Positions 54,365 through 63,700 of a stretch of DNA of 64,000 nt are shown piece by piece. The notes under the pieces were generated by a model that saw nothing but the letters and a program-made list of their open reading frames with translations, had not been told where the DNA came from and made no database searches. The translations under genes and the position numbers were made by a program. How positions within the stretch are numbered: position 1 is the stretch's first letter; each line of letters opens with the position of its first letter. Source of the DNA: Tenacibaculum sp. 1_MG-2023 (GTDB lineage Bacteria > Bacteroidota > Bacteroidia > Flavobacteriales > Flavobacteriaceae); the NCBI RefSeq assembly GCF_030547425.1, contig NZ_JAUORH010000017.1:1-64000 (forward strand), read 5' to 3'.

Positions 54365-55949
54365 TATTTAAAACAATTTTAAAAAGGGTATTATTCGGTT
54401 TTGAAATTAAGGATATAACACCTTTATGTTTTTCAATAATCTTTTTAGTATAATATAAGCCTATCCCAAAACCTTTAACGTCATGGGTGTTTCCTTTAGG
54501 GATACGGTAAAATTGATCGAATATCTTTTCTTGTTGATTTTTGTCAATTCCCTTACCGTTGTCTGCTATAGTTATTTCAATAGCGTTTAATACTTGGTTA
54601 ATATGTACCTCTATTTTGTTTCCGCCATATTTGATCGCATTATCTAATAAGTTTGAAATGGCATTCTCAAAATGAAATACATCAATATCTGTCACTATTT
54701 CATGTTTGTTTGATGAGAATTGAATTGTCTTTTCAGAGTTGGTAAACTGATGTTTTTTAGTGTTGTTTTCTATTAACTCAACTAAATTGACAGGTTCTTT
54801 CTTTAAAAGTAATTTTTCGCTATCAAGGGTAGCAGTTTCTAATAACTTTTCAACCATTAAATGTAGTTTTTCTATTTGTACAGATGAAATAGAAATGTAT
54901 TTTTTAGTTTTTTCTTTGTCATCTATAGCATTAAAATTATTAATAGCTTCTAGCGCAGTTGAAACAGTAGTTATAGGGGTTTTAAATTCGTGAGTAATGT
55001 TGCTTATTAAATCATTTTTAATTTCAGCCAGTTCTTTTTGTTGATTGATAATTTTTAACAGGTAAAAAAGACTCATTACAACAGCTAAAGAAAGGAGAAG
55101 AGATAGAATAATTCCTGTCGAACTTCTTTTAAGAATCTCACTTGACGGATTCTCATATAATAGGGTTAGCTTTTCATCACTTTTAACATAAGTAGACTTA
55201 GCATCACTTTGTAGGAATTGTATAGATACTCCTTCCTTTTTTGATGAGTAAAATAGGGTGTCATGTTTAAAGTGATTTAAGTAAAAAGGAGTTGAAATAC
55301 CTTTAGTTGTTAATTGTTTTTTTATAATTGAATCTAGTTTTCCATGATTTAAAGCATCATTTTGAACAGAAATAAAAATGGTTTGTAATCCTTTTATTAG
55401 CTTTAAGCTATCGGTAGCTTTCTTTCCTTTAAAAACTTTTACCTCTTTAATTCCAGAAGAGTCTATATGAATGCCAGATGTATGGGGTTTATTAAATTGA
55501 GTAACCTGAGTGATTTTAGAATATTTTTCAGGGGTTGAATCTTTAATTTTATTTTCTATATCAAGTAAAAGTGAGTCAACAAAATAAGAATTCATCTTTT
55601 TAAACTCTTTTGGATCGTCTGTTTTAATGTCAAAAGAAGAAATTTCAAACTCTATACTGTCCTTCTTTTTATCAACTTGTGAAGAGAAGACCTCCTTCCA
55701 AATATTTTTATTGCTGAGATTGCTTTTTGAAGTTGTTTTACCAGATTCTACGATGGCAAAAAAGTTTTGTTTGGTTAAAGCAGCGTAATACTCTTCAACA
55801 GCATTATCTAAACTTAATTGAATTTCATTTATAACACGTTGTTTGTTTTGTTGATAGTTTTTATAGTTCCAATAAAACTGAATCAAAATTGTGACAATAA
55901 TTGTAAGGCTAATTAAATATAGTACCCAACGATGTTTTTTTGTGTTCAT
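54357..55949 (-). CDS. membrane sensor histidine kinase (RprX-like)
   Basis: 530 residues: membrane segment 1 (about 8-27), a large periplasmic sensor region (about 28-277), membrane segment 2 (about 278-300), HisKA with phospho-acceptor H320 (NITHEFKTPITTVST), and an ATPase domain with NLLDNAIKYG, DNGKGI and GFGIGLYY. The signal is unknown. It is divergent from the GLPGLI-barrel operon with 120 bp between ATGs. The -7 element TATCTTTG lies only 4 bp before the ATG, so the transcript may be leaderless. Confidence 0.93.
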   Translation of the reverse strand: MNTKKHRWVLYLISLTIIVTILIQFYWNYKNYQQNKQRVINEIQLSLDNAVEEYYAALTKQNFFAIVESGKTTSKSNLSNKNIWKEVFSSQVDKKKDSIEFEISSFDIKTDDPKEFKKMNSYFVDSLLLDIENKIKDSTPEKYSKITQVTQFNKPHTSGIHIDSSGIKEVKVFKGKKATDSLKLIKGLQTIFISVQNDALNHGKLDSIIKKQLTTKGISTPFYLNHFKHDTLFYSSKKEGVSIQFLQSDAKSTYVKSDEKLTLLYENPSSEILKRSSTGIILSLLLSLAVVMSLFYLLKIINQQKELAEIKNDLISNITHEFKTPITTVSTALEAINNFNAIDDKEKTKKYISISSVQIEKLHLMVEKLLETATLDSEKLLLKKEPVNLVELIENNTKKHQFTNSEKTIQFSSNKHEIVTDIDVFHFENAISNLLDNAIKYGGNKIEVHINQVLNAIEITIADNGKGIDKNQQEKIFDQFYRIPKGNTHDVKGFGIGLYYTKKIIEKHKGVISLISKPNNTLFKIVLNNE

Positions 55950-55953
55950 GTTT

Positions 55954-55961
55954 CAAAGATA
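55954..55961 (-). promoter_or_regulatory. -7 element of the histidine kinase gene
   Basis: TATCTTTG on the minus strand ends 4 bases before the ATG, which puts transcription start at or next to the start codon. No standard -33 TTG is seen, in keeping with activation by a bound regulator. Confidence 0.45.
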
Positions 55962-55988
55962 GAATGTTAAAACGAATAAAAACATCGG

Positions 55989-56013
55989 TTAACATTCGTT
56001 AACATTCATTAAC
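55989..56013. promoter_or_regulatory. three TTAAC direct repeats with 10-bp period
   Basis: TTAAC occurs at 55989-55993, 55999-56003 and 56009-56013. The first two units share GTTAACATTC exactly and the third begins ATTAAC. One helical turn between copies is the typical layout of an OmpR-family binding site. It sits between the kinase gene and the GLPGLI operon, so the response regulator probably controls both. Confidence 0.6.
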
Positions 56014-56069
56014 TCAAAAAGATAATGTAGCTAAGCATATTTGTAGTGTTTAATATAAATACTAAAAAA

Positions 56070-56912
56070 ATGAAAAATGTTACATTATTCATATTGTTGT
56101 TAAGTGCATCAATGTTTTCGCAAAATTTTCAAGGAAAAGCTACTTATAAGACTCATCGAAAAATCGATTTTAAAATAGATAATGATAAAAAGGGTAAGGG
56201 AGCTCCAAACTCAGAAATTCAAAAAAAAATACAAGCGCAATTAATGAAGCAGTTTCAGCAAACCTACACGTTAAATTTTGATCAATCAGTATCTACCTAC
56301 AAACAAAACAAAAAACTTTCTTCACCCCAAGCTCAAGTAGGAGGAGTGCAAATTCAAGTGATGGGTAGTGGAGGGGGAAATGATGTGTTGTATAAAAACA
56401 TAAAAGATAAAAGGTATGTGAACAAAACTGAGATAAGCGGTAAACGTTTTTTAATAAAAGACAGGTTAGAAAACTTTGATTGGAAAATGACGGGAGTAAC
56501 TAAGAATATTGGAAACTATACTTGTTATAAGGCTACTAAAACAAGAAAAGAAACCAGAACGTCAATGTCTATGACTGATGGGGAAACAGAAGAGAAAAAA
56601 GAAGAAGTAACTATTGAAACTGTGGCTTGGTATACTCCAGAAATCCCTATTAGTAATGGTCCAGGACAGTTTTGGGGTTTGCCAGGATTGATTTTAGAAG
56701 TACAAGATGGAAAACAAACGATTGCGTGTACAGAAATCGTTTTAAATCCGTCAGAAAAAATAGAAATAAAAGAACCTACCAAAGGTAAAAAGGTTACTCA
56801 AAAGGAGTTCGATACTATAATGGATGAACATACTAAAGATATAAAGGAACGTTTTAGAAACAAACGAAAAAGTAAGGATGGAAATTCTTTTCAAATAGAA
56901 ATACAAGGATAG
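56070..56912 (+). CDS. GLPGLI family exported protein (first copy)
   Basis: 280 residues from the ATG at 56070 with a signal peptide (MKNVTLFILLLSASMFSQ). The family signature lies at FWGLPGLILEVQDG (about 205-218), preceded by AWYTPEIPISNGPGQ. A GTG 24 bases upstream is in frame but unlikely. The tail is basic (RFRNKRKSK). GLPGLI proteins are envelope proteins of unknown function, often beside TonB-type receptors. It is first in an operon with a paralogue and a barrel protein, opposite a two-component system. Confidence 0.9.
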   Translation: MKNVTLFILLLSASMFSQNFQGKATYKTHRKIDFKIDNDKKGKGAPNSEIQKKIQAQLMKQFQQTYTLNFDQSVSTYKQNKKLSSPQAQVGGVQIQVMGSGGGNDVLYKNIKDKRYVNKTEISGKRFLIKDRLENFDWKMTGVTKNIGNYTCYKATKTRKETRTSMSMTDGETEEKKEEVTIETVAWYTPEIPISNGPGQFWGLPGLILEVQDGKQTIACTEIVLNPSEKIEIKEPTKGKKVTQKEFDTIMDEHTKDIKERFRNKRKSKDGNSFQIEIQG

Positions 56913-56996
56913 TTAGACTGTGTTAAACCTTTTATGTTTTTGAAAGTCTAACTCTTAACTACAAAAAGTTATAAGTATCATTTAAAAACGAAAGTA

Positions 56997-57851
56997 ATGA
57001 AAGGTTTAGTTACAGTTCTTCTCTTATGTGTTTCCGGTACTGTTTTTTCACAAACTAATTTTCAAGGAAAAGCAATTTATCAATCAAAGACAACTATAGA
57101 CCCTAATTTTGGAGGTCGACAATTATCTGAAGAACGAAAGAAACAAGTTTTACAACGTATGAAAAGCATATTAGAGAAAACATATGTTTTAAATTTTAAT
57201 AGAAGTAAATCTATCTATAAGGAGGAAGAAAAGCTAGAAGCTCCTGGTACAGATAAAGGGTTTCGGTTTGGAGGTTTTACTGGTGGAGGAATAATTTACA
57301 AGGACTTTAAGGAGAGGAAGTTGCTAGAGTCTACAGAGTTTTTTGGAAAGAAATTTTTGATTTCAGAAAATAGAGAACAGCCAACATGGGAACTTGGAGA
57401 GGAAACAAAACAAATAGGCGATTATACATGTTTTAAAGCAACCATGGTAAAGAAAGCGACAGGTTTTGATTGGGGGAACTTACGAAGAAGAGGTAGAGCT
57501 ACTAAGGTAAAACGAGATACTTCTACCGTTAAAAAAGTGACTAAAAATCTTGAAGTTCCCAAAGAAGTTTTAGTTACAGCTTGGTATACACCAGAAATAC
57601 CCGTAAGTAGCGGGCCTGGGAATTATTGGGGTTTACCAGGACTTATATTAGAAATTAATGAGGGGAGAACCACAATACTTTGTTCGGAAATAATAATGAA
57701 CTCTTCTGAGAAAGCAGAAATAAAAGAACCTGTTAAAGGGAAAAAAATAACAAGAGAAAAATATAATAAGGTTGTAAAAGAAAAGATGGAAGAAATGAGA
57801 GAACGATTTAGAAATAGGCGTGGAGATAGAGGAGGAAGAAACTTCCGTTAA
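56997..57851 (+). CDS. GLPGLI family exported protein (second copy)
   Basis: 284 residues, a paralogue of the gene 84 bp upstream: signal peptide (MKGLVTVLLLCVSGTVFSQ), TNFQGKAIYQSK, AWYTPEIPVSSGPG and YWGLPGLILEINEG. It has an insert around 160-180 rich in Arg and Lys and a basic tail (RFRNRRGDRGGR). Function unknown. It may form a pair with the first copy and with the barrel protein encoded 34 bp downstream. Confidence 0.9.
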   Translation: MKGLVTVLLLCVSGTVFSQTNFQGKAIYQSKTTIDPNFGGRQLSEERKKQVLQRMKSILEKTYVLNFNRSKSIYKEEEKLEAPGTDKGFRFGGFTGGGIIYKDFKERKLLESTEFFGKKFLISENREQPTWELGEETKQIGDYTCFKATMVKKATGFDWGNLRRRGRATKVKRDTSTVKKVTKNLEVPKEVLVTAWYTPEIPVSSGPGNYWGLPGLILEINEGRTTILCSEIIMNSSEKAEIKEPVKGKKITREKYNKVVKEKMEEMRERFRNRRGDRGGRNFR

Positions 57852-57885
57852 ACTACAATAACCTACTTAATAAGAAAATAATATA

Positions 57886-60672
57886 ATGAAAAAATTATTA
57901 CTGATAGCTGTTTATTTAGCTACTTGGGCTTCTAGTGCTCAAGTTACACTGAAAGGAGTTGTAAAAGATAGTATTGGAACCCCGCTAGAAATGGCAAATG
58001 TAATTGCCATAAACAAAACAACTAAAAAACTAGATTCTTATGGTTTCACGGATGCAAAAGGGAATTATAAATTAAATCTAGTTAAAAATACTACTTATAG
58101 TATAAAGGTAAGTTATATAGGTTTGAAAACGGAAGAAGTTGATGTAGAAACAAAAGACAGTAACTTGCTTAAAGACCTTGTTTTAGAAGGAGATGATAGT
58201 CTAGATGAAGTAAATATAACTTATAAAATGCCTGTAACTGTTAAAGGTGATACAATAGTGTATGATGCGGATAGTTTTAAAAGCGGAACTGAAAAAAAGT
58301 TAGGAGATGTACTTCAAAAACTACCAGGAGTTGAAGTAAATGATGATGGAGAAATTGAAGTAGAAGGAAAAACAGTTAAAAAGGTGATGGTTGAAGGAAA
58401 AGATTTTTTTGATGGAGATTCTAAATTAGCGACTAAAAATATCCCTGCAAATGCTATTGATAAAGTTCAGGTACTCAAAAATCATAGTGAAGTAGGGCAA
58501 ATGAGTAGTGTTACTGATAATGAGGATAACGTAGTAATTAACATTAAACTAAAAGAAGGGAAAAAGAATTTTTGGTTTGGAGAAGTTTCTGCTGGCTTAG
58601 GATTAGGTATGGAGGATAATAGGTATATAGCACACCCAAAACTATTTTATTATAGTCCGAAGTATAGCTTAAATATTATTACAGATATGAATAATATAGG
58701 AGAAGTGCCTTTTACTATGAGAGACTATTTTAAATTCACAGGAGGCTTTAGACAGTTTGGAGATAATAGTGGAACAAATTTTAATGTAGGATCTAACGAT
58801 ATTGCTTTTTTAACTTTAAAAAATAATAGAGCGAAAGAAATTGAATCGAAATTTGGAGCTTTAAATTTTAGTTATTCCCCAAAGAAAACTTGGAATATTA
58901 GTGGGTTTGCTATCTATTCAGGAAATGAAACAGATATGGAAGAAACTACGCAACGTGTGTATTCAAATGCAGGAGTTGATGTAAATAGTTTACCTCCGTA
59001 TGATGAGAATAATCCGTCTTCAATAAAGTATATTGATACCGAGCAAACACAAGATGTAACAAATCAAAAAAGTGATTTAGGTTTGTTTAAATTAAGTTCA
59101 AGTTATAAGCCAAATGCAAACAATCAATTTGATTATGATATTTTTGCAAAGGTTTCAAAACAGCAGCAATTACAAACAACATTCTCGTCAAGAACTTATT
59201 TGAATGCAGATAATGAGGTTGTGCCAATTAATCAAGTATCAGAGCAAAGTCCGTTTTCAATTAATCAAAACTTAAATTATTATTATACTTTAAATGATAA
59301 AAATATTTTTGCTTTTGAGGCGCAACATTTATGGCAAAACGAAGATCCATTTTACAATGCTGAACTAGAAAAATTATCTTTTTATAACCTATTATCGTTG
59401 ACCAATGTTAATCCAAATCCGGGGGATCATAATTTATTTAATGTAAGTCAGAATAAAAGAATAAAAATAAACAAGTTAGATGCAAAGTTAGATTACTATT
59501 ATGTGTTAAATTCTAAAAGTAATTTAAATATAACTTTGGGTGCTACCTTAAGTAATCAAGAATTTAACTCAACTATTTTTGAAGTTTTAGAAGGAAATAA
59601 AAATGAAATTACTGAGCTAAATACAGTTAATGATGTAGATTTTTCTTTTGATGATTTGTATATGGGCTTACATTATAAATTCATAACAGGTATTTTTACT
59701 TTTAATCAAGGTTTCACATTACATAACTACGTTTCTAAAAACACCCAATTAGGGTCAACTTATGAAGATAGTTTCATCAAACTATTACCAGATGCTTCGG
59801 TGAAAATTAACTTAAAAAAATCGGAAACACTACGTTTAAACTATGCAATGCAAACTAGCTTTACAGATGTAAATAAATTAGCAGAAGGTTATGTTTTTAA
59901 TAATTACAATAGTTTATATTCAGGGAATAGAACTCTTGAAAACTCGTTATATCATAATATAAACTTGAATTATTTTAGTTTTAATATGTTTAATTACACC
60001 AATGTTTTTGGATCAATTAATTATAGCAAGCGTATTAAAGAAATTAAGAGCAATACAGCGTTTATTGATGTTAACCAAGTGAGAACCTCAGTAAACTCTG
60101 CTTTTCCTGATGAGTCTATTTCAGTAAGAGCAAACTTTCAAAAGAGTTTTAGAAAGTTTAAACTACGATTAGGAGGTAATGTGTCTTATGGAAAATCGAA
60201 TAGTTTAATAACTGATCGACAAACGAATGAAACAAGAAATAGGTTAGCGAAAACATTTTCACAAACATATACTTCAAAATTCAGTACAAACTTTAAAGAA
60301 GCTCCGAATTTTGATGTAGGTTATAACGTGTCTATAAACAATTCAGATATTGGAGGAGTTGAAAACACTTTTACAACCCATAGTCCGTATATAAACTTTG
60401 ATGCTTTTTTCTTAAAAGAATTTATTTTTACATCAAAATATATCTATAATAACGTGCTTAATAATGGCGAAACAATTGATAGTTATGGTTTTTTAAGAGC
60501 CGATCTTACGTATCAGAAAAAAGACAGTAAATGGGAGTATAAAGTTGGAGTTACCAACTTATTAAATTCAACAGGATTGAATCAGAATAGTAGTAATGAT
60601 ATTTATGTGAGTAATTCTTCGTATGTAATTCAGCCTAGAATAGCCATGTTTACAGTAAAATATAATTTGTAA
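57886..60672 (+). CDS. TonB-receptor-like outer membrane barrel protein with carboxypeptidase-like N-domain
   Basis: 928 residues: signal peptide (MKKLLLIAVYLATWASSAQ), a carboxypeptidase-regulatory-like domain (about 20-105; VTLKGVVKDSIGTPLEMANV), a plug-like domain (about 125-225; LGDVLQKLPGVEVNDDGEIE), then a large beta barrel to the C-terminus (FTVKYNL). No clear TonB box was seen. It belongs to the SusC/TonB-receptor-related barrel proteins of unknown substrate. It is the last gene of the GLPGLI operon and ends before a 20-bp terminator stem. Confidence 0.9.
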   Translation: MKKLLLIAVYLATWASSAQVTLKGVVKDSIGTPLEMANVIAINKTTKKLDSYGFTDAKGNYKLNLVKNTTYSIKVSYIGLKTEEVDVETKDSNLLKDLVLEGDDSLDEVNITYKMPVTVKGDTIVYDADSFKSGTEKKLGDVLQKLPGVEVNDDGEIEVEGKTVKKVMVEGKDFFDGDSKLATKNIPANAIDKVQVLKNHSEVGQMSSVTDNEDNVVINIKLKEGKKNFWFGEVSAGLGLGMEDNRYIAHPKLFYYSPKYSLNIITDMNNIGEVPFTMRDYFKFTGGFRQFGDNSGTNFNVGSNDIAFLTLKNNRAKEIESKFGALNFSYSPKKTWNISGFAIYSGNETDMEETTQRVYSNAGVDVNSLPPYDENNPSSIKYIDTEQTQDVTNQKSDLGLFKLSSSYKPNANNQFDYDIFAKVSKQQQLQTTFSSRTYLNADNEVVPINQVSEQSPFSINQNLNYYYTLNDKNIFAFEAQHLWQNEDPFYNAELEKLSFYNLLSLTNVNPNPGDHNLFNVSQNKRIKINKLDAKLDYYYVLNSKSNLNITLGATLSNQEFNSTIFEVLEGNKNEITELNTVNDVDFSFDDLYMGLHYKFITGIFTFNQGFTLHNYVSKNTQLGSTYEDSFIKLLPDASVKINLKKSETLRLNYAMQTSFTDVNKLAEGYVFNNYNSLYSGNRTLENSLYHNINLNYFSFNMFNYTNVFGSINYSKRIKEIKSNTAFIDVNQVRTSVNSAFPDESISVRANFQKSFRKFKLRLGGNVSYGKSNSLITDRQTNETRNRLAKTFSQTYTSKFSTNFKEAPNFDVGYNVSINNSDIGGVENTFTTHSPYINFDAFFLKEFIFTSKYIYNNVLNNGETIDSYGFLRADLTYQKKDSKWEYKVGVTNLLNSTGLNQNSSNDIYVSNSSYVIQPRIAMFTVKYNL

Positions 60673-60712
60673 AAACACAAAGCAACCCAATTTTGGGTTG
60701 CTTTGTGTTTTT
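60671..60712. terminator. bidirectional terminator between barrel and protease genes
   Basis: A 20-bp perfect stem, with left arm 60671-60690 and right arm 60693-60712, lies between two convergent genes with A and T runs on either side. Confidence 0.92.
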
Positions 60713-60727
60713 TAGGTTCAAAAATAG

Positions 60728-63700
60728 CTATTTAACAACTATTTTTCTTGTTACTTGTTTCCCTGCATTTTCAATTTGTAAAAGGTAAAGTCCGCTAGCA
60801 GCTTTAGTTAATTGTACCTTTTCATTAAACTGACTAGAAACAGTTGAGAACTTTTGTATTTCAAGTATTCTTCCTCTAAAATCAAAAAGCCTAATAATTG
60901 TTAAGTTTTTATCCTTTACAGTGAATTTAAATTTTTCAAAAGCTTTTCCAGAATCTATTGGGATTGGACCTATTTCTAAGTCATCAAATAAAGTGTTATC
61001 GGTAGCAAAACTCTCTTCAACTGTTACAGTATAATCTTCTACCTCACCATTAAAGTTTAACCCACAAGAATTTGGATTACTATCTTGTCTTGTAGAAATT
61101 CTCATAGTTGTAGCCCCAAGTGGTGCATTTTCAGGTACGGAAACAGAAAGCGTGTTAGAAGAAGTTAAATCATAAGTTTCATCAGCAGCGTCAAATACAC
61201 AGTTTTGGTTCCAGTCTATCCAAGCAAAAGTATTAATGTCGCTGTTCCCAGTTGTGTTGATAGTAGTTGTTAAATCGTAGCTTTCACCCCTAACTACTTG
61301 CGTCGTTGTTGATTTAAAATCTGAATACCCATTTGTTTTATCAGAATTATTGTTGATAGCATTAAAAGTAACATTCGTAATACTTAATTGTGACTCAGTA
61401 TTACCAGAAGAATTACATAGGTTATCATTTACGTTTAAAAGTATATCTACTGACTTAGTCATTGAACCTGATGCTGCAGTAACTGTAATTGTGTAATCTC
61501 CTGTATCTACTTCTTTGGCGGTTAAATTACTTACTGTTAAGGTAAATTTTCCGCTAGTATTCATACTAGTAGGATTCAACGTTGCAGTTGAATTTGTTGG
61601 AATTCCTAAATAAGAAAGGTTAACAGTTTCATTAAAACCATAGAGAGCAGTATAATCAAAATCAAAGGTTATTTCATTAGTCGCTTGTTTACATACAGAC
61701 ATATCTCCAGTACTGTTTGAAATAGAGAAAGTAGGTTCTAAAACAGTAATAGTATAGTCTTCTACTTCACCATTAAAATTTAATCCACAAGAATTAGGAT
61801 CGTTGTTTAATCTTGTTGAAACCCTCATAATTGTTGGTCCTGTTGGAATACCTTCAGGAACAGCAACAGAAATAGTATTAGATGAGGTTAAGTCATAGGT
61901 TTCATTAGCATCAAAAACACAATTTTGGTTCCAATCAATCCAAGCAAATGTTTTTATGTTACTATTTCCATCAGTATTGATAGAAGTAGTTAAATTATAG
62001 TTTTCACCTCTAACAACGTCTGTGCTTTGGCTAGTAAAGTCTGAATAACCAGTTGTTTTGGTAGAGTTATTATTAATACTATTAAAAGTAACATTAGTAA
62101 TACCTAATTGAGATACAATATTACCAGAAGAGTTACAAAGACTATCGTTTACGTTTAATAGTATGTCTACAGATTTGGTTATTGAGCCTGATGTAGCAGT
62201 AACTGTAATTGTGTGATTTCCTTTAGTAACCTTTGTAAGGTCTGTTACAGTTAAGGTAAACTTTCCGCTAGTATTAATTGTAGAGTTGCTTAATGTAACT
62301 ATAGAATTAGCAGGAGCTCCAGAGTAAGATAAATTAACTGTTTCATTAAAACCGTACAAAGCATTATAGTCAAAATCAAAAACTAGCTCATTTGTAGCTA
62401 CTTTACATACAGAGATGTCTCCAGTATTATTAACTATTGAATAAGTAGGCGCTGTTGGGAAAATTGTTAAGTTGGTGTTATTAATATTGTAAAAAATGTT
62501 ATCTGCTGCTTCAACTAATATTCGAGCATTAGCTGTGGGAGTATCAGGTATAACAATGTCTTCTGAACCGTCATTAGGTGTATTGCTTTTTAAAGTAATA
62601 GGAAAAGTAAGCCCTCCATCTGTTGAAAGTTTTATATTTACATTAGCACAATTAATAGGAGCTTGGTTTGTAGCTCCTTTACTCCAAGTAATAGTTTGAG
62701 TAGAACTAACTCCCCAAGATACAGCAGAACTAGGGCTAGTAACGGTAAAAGCCTCAGCATTTGTAACAGTCACTTTTATATCATCTCTAGCAGAGTTACC
62801 TCCTCCAGCATGATTATCTCTTACTGTAAAAGCAAAGTCTAATTCTCTAGCAACTGATGGTAAAACCTCCCATTCTGTAGAAGTGTTTCCGCTTAGAACG
62901 GTTGAAAGAGCGGGAAAGTATCTGTTTGGAGATTTAGAAGGAGATAATGATCTAAACATAGGTCCGCCAGTGTTTGTGGGTAATGGAGACATTGTTGCGG
63001 TTTCATTATCAATTTGCTCCCAGGTATATGTCAAAGAAGATGTTCCGTCAGCATCAGTGGCTTGTCCTTTTAAAATAAATGGAGTAGATTTAGGTATACT
63101 TACATTATTTCCTGCGTTAGCAGTAGGAGCATTATTACCTGTACTTGTTGAGGTAGCACAACTTCCTGTTCCTTGTACATGGCTCCACATTTGGGCTATA
63201 CTAACAGCGTGAAAATAATCGTCACTTACATTTTGTACATTTGGTGAACAGATACCGGCATACCCCATAATTGTAGAACCACTTCCAGGTTCAACAGCTG
63301 TACTAGTACTTCTGTTCCCATCACAAGAATTATTAAATGTATGAGTAGCTCCGAATTGATGTCCAACTTCATGAGCAACATAATCTATATCGTAAGTATC
63401 TCCTATAGGTCGACTTCTTCCTGTAACTCCTTGAGCCTTATAGTTTGTAGCACAAACAGAGTTTAGCTGAGCTAGTCCTCCTGCTCCAGTACTAAACGTA
63501 TGTCCAATATCATAATTAGCATCACCAATAATTTCATCACATTTTTCTTGACTTTCATCAATCAAGGTTCTGGCACTATCATTTGTTAAGCCATCTGTAT
63601 CAGCATCTAAAAAGATTAAAGCATCATTATTGTCTACGATAACCATTCTTACAGCTAAATCTCTTTCATAAACCTCATTAACACGAGTAATTGTAGTATT

